A stretch of DNA of 64,000 bases, taken from positions 3,564,773 through 3,628,772 of the forward strand of contig CM034538.1 in the NCBI GenBank assembly GCA_020002185.1, written 5' to 3'. The notes beneath the pieces are model-generated. The model was not told the DNA's origin. It saw nothing but the letters and a program-made list of their open reading frames with translations, and ran no database searches. The stretch's first letter is position 1. The number at the start of each line of letters is the position of its first letter. This document shows positions 43,801-55,700 of this stretch, piece by piece. Position numbers and translations under genes: made by a program. This DNA is from Paraescarpia echinospica. Lineage: Eukaryota > Annelida > Polychaeta > Sabellida > Siboglinidae.

Positions 43801-46800
43801 CGTTCACTCTACGTTGCTCCAGTTCACTCAGTTGTGTGAATGGGTACTGGTTATAGACAGTGACCTGTGGATATTTATGTACGAATAGTCTCTGCGCATC
43901 AATTGCAGTATGGCTTAATGCTTCCCATAGAAGTTGAGGTGGTGTTCGATTGAACAGCTCTGCCAGTGCCAAGGAGTAAAGTATAAGTGCTTTAAACAGT
44001 CCAAAGGACTGGATACTGAGCTGTATGTGAACTTACCTTTATTCTTTATATTATTGCATATTGTGCAGTGCTCAGGTGATCAAAATGAAGTTTAAATTTG
44101 TGTTGCAAATCCAACGTTTTATCCAGTTGTTTGTAGATAACTCTGTGTCAATATTACCTTGATTGCTGTGCCCACTTCTAAGTAATCATTGACATATCTA
44201 GGATCTCGCAATGGGTAGAAACGCACAAAGCTTAGTTGCACATTAGTCGTTTCTGTCTAAACTGTAATGGCACAACAGGTTATATAGAGAATATGGCTTG
44301 CTCATATCAGTTGTGTCCTTGATGAACACATAACACCAAATGTCTCATGAATTTTAATTGCCACGTAAAATTATATCACACAACATAAAATCCAACTAGA
44401 AGTCTACAGCTTTTGGAATAAATTATTCGTCTGACATGCATTTGGTGTGCGCATCCAGGACAATAAAGGAAAGTTTGCAGTCATTAGAGACTTGTGACGA
44501 CCCACTCAAAATAGCTTGGTGACCCATTTTGGGTCGCGACCCAGGGATTAAGAACTGCTGATGTAGATCTAACACAGTGGTCAACAACAAAAAAGCATGA
44601 GTGGCTCCAAATCAGGCCAGCAACATGGCTTAACTTAGGCACAGGATTTCTGATCATCAATTTAGTAACATTTATTTATATGTTTCTTAATAAAAATACA
44701 ACATACACCAGGGTGTATATATATATTATATATATATCTATACAACCGGGTATATCATGTTTGACAGCCAACCAAACTGTGCTTAATAATCATGCATCTT
44801 TTTGGCAAAATTTTTTAATCAACAAAAAACAACAAACTTTGGTACATATAAAAGTTACAAATGCTGTGGAGGTATTGGGAACATTGTAGCCCAAAACAAA
44901 ATAGGCTATCCATGACATTCTGATGAAACCCTATAAATGATTTTTTTTAGCAAATTGACTTAATCTAGTCTGCCCCTTCAGGAAATTCTCAAAGTTGGAC
45001 ATGACCAGTTGATGTGGTCATTGGTCACAGTTGGCAGGTCACGCCACGTCCATTCTGTTAGAAACAATCTGTGTCAAGAATTATGGTTGTCCAAGAAAGA
45101 CCGGTCACGTACAAAATTCTACAGGAGAGATGTCCAAGACAGACCGGTCACCTAAAAAGGTCAACAATAGAGGTGTCCAAGACAGACCGGTCACCTACAA
45201 AGGCCTGCAAGAGTGGTGTCCAGGACAGACCGGTCACCTACAAAGGTTTATCAGAGAGGTGTCCAAGACAGACCAGTGTAATTTGGTAAACATTTTACTG
45301 ATTTTGATGCCAAAATTGTTTTCACAAATGTAATGCATTTCACTGAATGCTAGTGGCTCAGTCTTAAAATATGTTCATCTTTCAGGTGATTGAGCATAAC
45401 CCTGACCCTGAGGTGACCTTGCTGCAGTATCTCCGTGACAACCGTATCCTCTCATTCTTTAACATAGTGTTAACATACAGACCTCGTGTTTATTTCTTTA
45501 TGGGTGCCTTCAACTTATGACATAGTACAGAACGTAGATGTAATGGTCACAACTACTGATTTGTTATATGAAGTGTTAATAGCAGTTTGAACTACATTAA
45601 TACCCAGTAGTATTCACTGTTGGCTGAATGTTTTTTGGTGGTATTATTAGCCATAGAAGAATGCTCTTTTAATACATTAATCATTTCCCTACTTTTGACC
45701 ACTATAGGGTAGTACCCTGTCACTATGGGGTATTACCCTGTCACCACAGGGTAGTACTCTATCACTGTGGGGTAATACACTGTCACCACAGGGTAGTACC
45801 CTGTCACTATGGGGTATTACCCTGTCACCAGAGGTTGTACCCTATCACTGTGGGGTAGTACCCTGTCACTATGGGGTAATATACTGTCACCACAGGGTAA
45901 TGCCCTGTCACTATGGGGTATTACCCTGTCACCACAGGGTAGTGCCCTATCACTGTGGGGTAGTACCTTGTCACCACGGGGTATTACCCTGTCACCACAG
46001 GGTAGTACCTTGTCACCACAGGGTAGTACCCTGTCATCACAGGCATTCCAAACCTGCCCAGTTGCCTCAATATAAGTCCAATGTGCTGTAAACAGCCAGG
46101 GTGTGACCTCAGTCAATCAGCCGTACATACGTTTCCTGTTTAGCTCCGTAACTGCTGATTAACCAAATTGTTTCCCTCCCACAACTAGAATCTTGTTGAA
46201 TTAGTGCACATAATATTTACCACTAAAGTTGTAACCTTTGGTTTGGATGGCGATCATGCGTCATGACTGTTGGCATAAACCGTTACATCTAATGTGTGTC
46301 ATGTTGGTCATGCTTACATAAGGATGTTGAATATTGAAATATCTACGTTTGTTAAATATTATTATATACAATGTATGTGTAATAATTTACAATTGCTTGG
46401 TGTAACAGTTACATCATGTCTAGATAAGACTGATGATGCTGTATGATTAAATCATTTGTGTAACTTGTTGTTAGAGTCTCTGTTAGTTAACGGCCTCTTT
46501 GGCCATGTGGCATGGTTGCTTTGAGTGGCAATCTTGTTAACAATCGAATTATTACTATTACTAAGACCAAAATATTTATAAATGGGGGTCCTCTCTATAT
46601 AAAGGCAGTACAAATTGAACATTTAGTTAGTCGAACCAGTATGAAAGATAGTTCTGAAATGTCTTGGTTTACGTACTTTTGTATGCATGTGTTAAATGAG
46701 TATTGAGACACTTCTATGATTTGGTGCTTAACCCTTTGCGCCAGTTCGACTGACAGGGGCGAAGCTGGGATGTGGCGAAGGAGGGTGTGGGGCGTGCACC

Positions 46801-49800
46801 GTCATGGTGTCCAAGTACGACCGCGTCAAGCGACACATTCAGTATCCTTTGTCCGTGTCACCAGAGTCACTAGTCTTGTCATCTGTGTCGTTAATAATGT
46901 CTAATTTTCAAGATAGAGCTAAGATTGTGTGTCCTCAGAACAGTGCTGTGTGCATTGACATCAGCTTTAGTGCTTGCACAAGTGCGTAAATATAGTTTTT
47001 TTGCCACATCGACATAATCAGCATATTCAGATAAACTGAATAGCTGACTCAAGAAACATGAATCTGTTGCCTGTATTCCAAGAGGCATTCTGTTGTACAT
47101 GTAGCATGGTTGTCTTACCGTGGTTTTGTGTCTACAGGACTACAAACACATGGTATATACCCCAGTAAATATTTGAAAAGTTACACATGCAGCCAAAGGA
47201 TATATACAGATGCAGCATTGCTGTCTGTTAAATATTGTGTGTCGGTGAAAAATATTCCATGCATTTATATGCATAAAATTAAAGTAAAGCTCAGTGTTTG
47301 ATAAGATCACTGCATGAATGATCTACCATTGTGTTTCAGGCAGAACAATAACGTTCCAAATAATGGTAAGAAAATTCTAATAAATTGTTTCACTGTTTGA
47401 ACCAGGAACATGACCAGGCAACATCTAGTTGTTAATTATGTGAATACAGACAACACATCCCAAGTAGTTACTAAGGTGGTAGATATTACAGCAGTGTTTG
47501 TTTTTATACTCAGTCATGTACTAGACTGACAACACTTACCCTTGGCTGGCTGAACCAACAATGAGTGTCCTCCTATTGAGAACATGGGTGTTTGTGCATC
47601 AGTGATAACAAAGATGTGAGTGAGTGAGTGAGAATGAGTAAGTGTGAGCGTGTGTTCATGCATGATTGTGTGTGTGTATGCGTGTGTGTGTGTATGTGAG
47701 AGTGTGTGTATGTGTATGTGCACGTGTGTGTGTGTATGTAATATAAAATGTTTCTTAGAATAAAAGCACACATAACACTGCTGTGGTAAGAGTGTGTAAT
47801 GACCATGGTGCTTTTAGTCTGAGCCTTAATCATAGTATACAAATACCTAGTTGTATTAGGGCTTGCCTATGGCACTTGACAAGGGTCTACACTCTCTCAG
47901 GAGACTGAACTGACTGTGTTCCAAAGACAATAAATCGACCTGTCTAATGTCTCGTCTTTGTGTTAGATCTCTCATCAACTGGTGCCTTTACTAGAACAAG
48001 ATAACAGCATCATTTTATATTAACTTTTTTAATATTGCCAATAAGTACAACCCGTGTTTTACATCAAATGTTGAATGCTGAACTGTGTGATGCCAACGAG
48101 CCATTCATGGGTGTAGACCACAATAACAGAATACTGGTGTATAGCTTTACTATATTTTACTCTTACTAAATTGTGATACTTATACAATGCATTTGTATAA
48201 GTTAATGTAGCATTAAATCTTTGATAAAAAGCATGGGTTGTGGCAATATTTTAAAAAGTTAATATAAATTGCAGTAATCTTGTTCTGGTTAAAAAGGCAC
48301 CAGTTGATGAGAGATCTAAAAACAGAGATATTAGGCAGGTGGATTTATTTGCTTTGGATCAGAGTTAGTTAAGTATTGTCACAAAAGTATGTTAATTGAC
48401 AGTTCAGTCTCATAGGAGAGTGTAGACCCTTGTCAAGTGCCATAGACCATGGGATGGCAACCTTTTTGAAAGGAGGGCCAAATAAGTGACTTGGACTAGG
48501 TCAGCGGACCACACATTTATTAGTCAATATTGATGATTGACAGTTTTGAATTGAATTTGAATTGAATCCCGCAAAGTAAGATGAATTGAATGAATTGATT
48601 GTGTCTATTAACTTTTTTAATATTGCCAATAAGTACAACCCGTGTTTTACATCAAATGTTGAATGCTGAACTGTGTGATGCCAACGAGCCATTCATGGGT
48701 GTAGACCACAATAACAGAATACTGGTGTATAGCTTTACTATATTTTACTCTTACTAAATTGTGATACTTATACAATGCATTTGTATAAGTTAATGTAGCA
48801 TTAAATCTTTGATAAAAAGCATGGGTTGTGGCAATATTTTAAAAAGTTAATATAAATTGCAGTAATCTTGTTCTGGTTAAAAAGGCACCAGTTGATGAGA
48901 GATCTAAAAACAGAGATATTAGGCAGGTGGATTTATTTGCTTTGGATCAGAGTTAGTTAAGTATTGTCACAAAAGTATGTTAATTGACAGTTCAGTCTCA
49001 TAGGAGAGTGTAGACCCTTGTCAAGTGCCATAGACCATGGGATGGCAACCTTTTTGAAAGGAGGGCCAAATAAGTGACTTGGACTAGGTCAGCGGACCAC
49101 ACATTTATTAGTCAATATTGATGATTGACAGTTTTGAATTGAATTTGAATTGAATCCCGCAAAGTAAGATGAATTGAATGAATTGATTGAAACAGAAAAT
49201 AAATTTATAATGTTTTTCTATATAAATTGATACGTATAAACTACAAAATTTATGTTAAATTGTAATGTTTTCGGATGTGTCGTTTTGGTTAAAGACCAAA
49301 ACAAAACAACCAACAGCAGAACTACCAGTATTTACATGCACAAAACGAGTTGTCACCAGACAAAATGTGGGCTGCAATTGTTTGTGTAGCAGCTCCCTGC
49401 TCTCTCAGTCCCTGTGTACTCTAGGTTCACTAGCAGCATGGAATATAAGCTGCTAAATGCTAATTGGAATCACTGCTAATTGACCACCAGGGACCAACAT
49501 TTTTTTGCAGAGGGGTGAATGTCCAGAGTTCAGTATCCCCGTGGTTCTTTAGCCATGCTGCAAGGTGGTACTGTACTAGATACTGGTGCAGGTTGTCTGA
49601 CTTGTAAACGCAATGTTTATTGATTTCTATACCACCATATTTATACAATAATATTCTATGGTGCTGTACGGTACAGTAAATGGCTCAGTAGAAAGTTAAA
49701 ACAACACAAGCATTCAACATAATACAAATATTGATATAAAAATGTAAAACTATAAAATTAATAATTTCAATAGAAACATCGAACACATTTTATATAATTA

Positions 49801-52687
49801 TCTAACAAGAGTAAAACTATTTAAATTAGTAAAATTAATAAGTTAATTGTATGATAAAATAGTGAGTCTTCAGTTTGCTCTTAAAAACACTGACATTGTC
49901 GTCAGCTGCGAATATCTTTGGGAAGGGAGTTCCACAGTTTCGGTGCAGCAACTTTAAAAGCACGATCTCCCAGAGTTTTCCTTTTTGTCCTTGGTACATC
50001 AAGTTTAAGATCATCCTGATGTTAATGGCCGTGTTGGTGCATTTCGCTTGTTGTTGCGGAGTGCCAATTAAAATGTACTCAGTCTTGGAGTTATTCATTT
50101 TGAGTTGCATGCCTTGCATCCAGCTATTGATGTCTCTGATGCATCATTCCATGGACTCACAGTTACTGTCCATAGAATCAGGATAGAAACCACAGTAAAC
50201 CTGATGATCATCGGCGTAGGCATGCCCCAGCTTCCCATGCTGATCAATGACAGAGAAAACAGGGCAAGGGTACTCTGTGAATTCAACAGAGCCTAGGCAT
50301 GAGCCTTGCGGTACTCCCTGATCAAGTTTAAACTGCTCAGACACTGTACATTGATAGAAATACATTGCAACCTTGATTGGAGATAAGAGGAAAACCAATA
50401 TAGAGCTGTGCCTGATACTGCAAAAGAGCGATTCATGATATTTAACCAAATGTTGTGGTCCGCTGTATCAAAAGCCGACGACAAGTCAATTAAAACCAGT
50501 TGTGTTACCTTCTGTTGATCCATGTTTAGAAGAATGTCAGACTGGACCTTAACTAGAGCGGTTTCTGTAGAATGCCCTGCTCTATAAGCAGACTGACAAG
50601 GTGGCAAAGGAAATCCACAGTCTGAGTGAAGACAAAGTTGGTTTACAACAGCTCGCTCAGTTAGTTTTTACACATACTGGAGATTCGATACAGGACGATA
50701 GTTTTTTGGAATAGGATTCAATCCTGCTTTTTTAAGCAGTGGCACTACAAGTGCAGTCTTCCACTTGTGTGGGAATTCCCCAGTAGCAATAGATTATAGA
50801 GAGATTGATGATGTGCGTGAGGAGTGGCAGTAATTCCTCCATATACTCTTTAACCAATTTGGTTGGCATGGGGTCAAGAGCACAGCTGGTTATTTTAGAT
50901 TTCATAACCAACTTGCACATCATCTTCGGAGACCACCGCAAATGTATCTAAGTTAGCACACACACCCTCTCTGAATGGTATACAGGCTGCGAAATAAGGC
51001 CGGTCCGATCATCCCGGACGAGTAGTTTCAGTGATCGGACTAGTCCATGTTTAGTGGAGCAGTCCCATCGGACTAGCTGTTATTAGGTAAATTAATTTAC
51101 ACTATGTATACGCTAGTTGGGTGTTGTGATGGAATAAAACAAAATCAGACAGTAAGATAGCATTTTATCACAGGCAGCTAAATATTCCGTACGACCGTCA
51201 GATGGGAAACTTGCTGAACGCAGTGAATGTAAATGGCGGCTGTTTACATCCGGTTAGCGTAGGATAGGTAGTGCCACCTAGCGACCATGAGTGGTGAGCG
51301 ACATGGACAAACATACAATGATACATGCGCGGGTTACAGACTTCGTTACGTGCTATCCCGTCGTATCTGTATCTATCTGTATATTACGTTGACCGATCAA
51401 TCTTGATCATTAGACAACGGTTGGTTTATTGATGATGTGATTAACGTGATGGTAGTTGCGTTATTCCTGCATTGGGTGATTATTTTAGCAAGTTACCAAA
51501 CGCCAGCAATGTTACCGATTGTTTAGTCGGCTTCGGGAAAGGAAACGCTAATGAAAAGTATAGGGCAAATGATGCAACTTAGTCCAACAATGTCGGTCCT
51601 TTGTCGCCGTCAGGCTTCAAATTCTGCTGGCATCGCCTTGTCCACGACTCCTGTTTGCTGCCCCTGATTAAACTAGTCATTTCATCTGATAACTTTGCAA
51701 TTGGATCTACGAAATCACATGTATTTGTTTCTATCAATGACACATTTATTCGAACATTTAATTGAAATGGGAAACGGCTTGTTTTCTTTATGAAATAAAG
51801 CCACTTTTACTATGTGCTATAACTGTCACACATATATGATACAACAGTACGATTGATTTTTAAGGACTAGTAAAACAATATGAGGACTAGTTGTTTCTGA
51901 GTCAGCTAGTCCGACGGACTACCTGTCAACTAAATCCACTGTGCACCCTGGGTATATTATATATGGTGGTTCGGTAACACCAATGTTCGTTCGAATAGCA
52001 TCTATTTTATCACTAAAAAGTTGCCAAATTCATTAACAAGGTTTTCCACAGAATCATGATCAGGTAGTGGAGTACTTTGCTTTTTGCCACACAGGGTGTT
52101 TATGAGGGAAACTAATTTATTTGAATCACCCTTAGCTTATAAAATTAAGTTAGAGAGATGGTCAGTTCGTTTGGTATTCAGTGCATTGACGTATTTGTTC
52201 CGAGCACAGTGGAATGACAGCAGAGTTTCATGATTTTTATCCCGCTTCCAGATTAATTCAGCTTTCCGTCTCTGCGACTTTAGTGATTTGAGTTCATCGT
52301 CGAACCATGGTACCAATGGCCTCACAACAATAGTTTTGGATTTGATGGGTTCCTGCCTATCCAACAACTGTCTCAGTTCCCTATTGTAGTCACCAACTAG
52401 CTGATTGATATCCGTGATATTTAATAGTGCATTAGTGATATCTTTCAGGTCATTACTAAAAGCACTATTATCGATTTGTTTCAGTTTCCTGTAAGTCACT
52501 AAGGGAGGTCTGGGCATGTTTACTCTATAACACACAAACATATGATCCGACGCCTGTCCTGGCATCGCGAAAGTTAAACATATGGCCGTCGTTCTCGGTT
52601 GCTGTTGTTGCTGCTGCTGCCATTGGTGATGTCTCCGCTGCTATTGCCGTTATTGTTGCTGCTGCAGCTGCCACATCGCTACTGTCA

Positions 52688-52720
<33 letters not shown>

Positions 52721-55700
52721 CCATTGGTGCTGTCACTGCTGCTGTTGTCGTCGTTGTTGTTGTTGTTGCTGTTGACATTGTTGCTGTTGCTGCCACTGGT
52801 GAACTTGCAACACACAACGTTGCATAATCATGGTGCACACTTGAAGCTGTGCAGCGTAACGGATCCATGTGGGGGGACAGTCATACAACTGACACATGAA
52901 GGCAGACACTATCACAATTGGTCTGCACAAACGCGTTCCGCCTCTTTGGCCTCGTCTTGTTGAAATGCCATTGGTAGTCAATGCATGCCACAATGGTCTA
53001 CTGACTGGCTTTCCAAGTACCCTGCCAGCCAGCTGGTGGAGGGCCTTACCAGAATATTGAATGGCAGACGTCATGGTTGACTGGTCACTTTCTCTTCTTG
53101 TGATGCCTGCTCTTTGGTAAAAGTGTCCAAAATTTAAAAAGTTGTAGTATTCTTCAAAATAAAGTTCCCACCTCTTTCACTGTACCTTCTTGGCATAGTG
53201 TGTAACAAATGGCATGTAATAATAGTCTTAAGACATCAAAATCATAGGTAATACACGAGACTGTCTAATAGGCTGCTATGTAGGCGCACATGCAGTATAT
53301 CAATGCAGGGTTATCTTACAGGTTCTTACAGGTCCTCTTCTGGCTTTTAGGCTGTGATGCCTCTTACGCCAGCTCTGATGTTTGTCGTCAAACTATATGG
53401 TGCGCATGCGTCTGACGAGTTGTTCCATAATAGGGGTGGGGCTGTGTAATCGAGCTTAATTGGGTGGTTTTTCCATAATTTGTCTAATTTTCCCTCGAAG
53501 GACTGAACTGATGGAGCCTCTACCACAGACTGTGGGAGGCTGTTCCATACGTCCGTGCATCGGTGTATAAATGAATTTTTTTTAATGTTTAACCGACAAC
53601 GTCCTTTGAATATTTTTAGGTGATGTCCTCGCGTACATGATTCAGTATCCCTCAAAGTTATAAAGTTCGATGTCACAGCTGTATCATATTTGTCTGTTAA
53701 AATCCTATACATTTCAATCATGTCTCCTCTGAGGCGACGATATGACAGAGTTGGTAATTTTAGTCTTTGCAGACGTTCATTGTATTCAAGATCTTTAAAG
53801 CCTGGAATTAATTTGGTTGCTCTACGCTGAACATTTTCAAGAGCTGTAATGTGTTTCATTAAGAATGGAGCCCATACTTGATTTGCATATTCAATATGTG
53901 GGCGGACGAGAGATTTAAAAACAGTAGAAAAACATTGTTCATCCATGTAATCAAAAGTGCGACGAATTATCCCCATCATTGAATTGGCTTTATTAATTTT
54001 TTCCGACATATGTGCCTCAAAGTTTAGTGATGAGTCAAAAGTGACGCCAATATCCTTCACCTTATCCGTACTTGCCAGCGTTATATGATTAGGTCCCAGT
54101 GTGTAGCTGTCGTTTCTTATTGTTGAAGATCCTACTCTCATATGGCTGCATTTGTCTGGGTGGAACTTTAAAAGAGATTCGTATGTCCAATGTTCTGCAT
54201 GGGTAAGATCTTGTTGAAGCTTTGTGCAATCTTCAGTGGTGTAAATTGGATGGAAGAGTTTCATATCATCCGCAAACAGGAATATTTCGGAGCTCTTTAT
54301 AACATCCGGTAAATCATTAATAAATATAACAAAAAGTAAGGGACCAATCACCGATCCTTGTGGTATGCCGCTGATGACATCATGCCAATTTGAAAAAGAA
54401 TTATTGACCCTTACACGTTGTGTTCTGTGGGCCAATAGAGCTGCAACCCAGCTTAGAATATTTCCTTGAATTCCATAGCTCTGGAGTTTCTCTATAAGTC
54501 GTAGATGTGGGACTTTGTCAAATGCTTTCATAAAATCACAATATACTACATCAATACATCCACCGTTATCTAGTGTCTCAGTCCATGAATCGAGTACTTT
54601 AAGTAATTGGAGAACTGTAGACCGCCCTTTGATGAATCCAAATTGTTTGTCGCTCAACAGGTCATTATCTTTCAAATGTTTAGTGATGGTATCTCTAACT
54701 ATGCCTTCCATTATTTTCCCTACTATGCTCGTTAGGCTGATTGGCCGGTAGTTATGTGCTAGATTTTTGTTTCCTTTCTTGTGAATTGCAGATATGTTTG
54801 CTATTTTCCAGTCTTTGGGTAGTATGCCTGTTTTCAGTGACGTGTTAAAAATTTTGGATAGTGGAGTGCTAATACTCTCTGCCAATTCGTTTAGTACACG
54901 AGGATGGAGGCCGTCAGGTCCTGGTGATTTGAATATTTTTAGTTTCTTTAGCTTTAAAGCCACTATCGATGGAGTGATAGTGCAAGATTCAACTTTGTTA
55001 TGACATCTTATTGGCTCCTCCAGAATGTCTCCTGGTTCTCTCGTAAATACGGAAGAGAAATGATTTGCCAATACCTGTGCTTTTTCCAAATCTGTCTTTG
55101 TCAGATCATCCTTGTCTTTGCTTTTTATTAAGTTCGGTATTCCCATTCTTGTGTTCATTTTTGCCTGCGCATATTGCCAGAACTTCTTGGGATTCTGTTT
55201 TATTTGATTTATGATATCTTTTTCATATAGTTTCTGTGCCTTTCTTGTCAGTCTCCTGACCTGATTTCGGAGTCGACAAAATTCCTGATAAGTTTGGGCA
55301 TCTTTGGAGAGAAGATATTTTTTCCACAACCTGTTTTTTCTTTTGATTTTGGTTCGGATTTTGAACTCCAGTGGAACTGGGTATTTTCTGGCTCTCTCAG
55401 TTATCACCTTCTTTGGTATGCATTTTCCTTCTGCATATCTAAGCTTAGAAGTAAGGATATCCCACTGAGTTTGCACATCCTCCTGGTGATTAGAAAATTC
55501 CTCCTCCCAATCAATGTTTAGTATGTCTTTCATTTTGGTGTAATCCCCCTTGTCGTATTTATAGACAGTTTTGCTGATTGGTTCATAGACTGGCATGCAG
55601 TTAAGAACCACCTTAATAATAGAATGGTCACTTCTTCCTAGTGCTGAGGCTGTTTCAATTGTTGAGATCTCTGTGTCTTCACTAGTGATCAAGGAGTGAT

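Larger units (their letters stand above)
49605..53080 (-). mobile_element. Decayed jockey/CR1-superfamily LINE, minus strand (block B)
   Basis: Counterpart of 2490-6420. RT pieces lie at 50941-50732, 50607-50293 ([33 protein letters not shown]) and 50449-50095 ([17 protein letters not shown]). The endonuclease tail and linker are at 52565-52137. The C-terminal RT region has a 429-bp deletion at 50018/50019 relative to block A. Same frameshifts otherwise, so the element predates the A/B split. Confidence 0.82.

Noticed and set aside
45809..46116. 88- and 99-codon frames on both strands
   Set aside because: Products of the 21-bp repeat in XDH intron 2, open in several frames at once.
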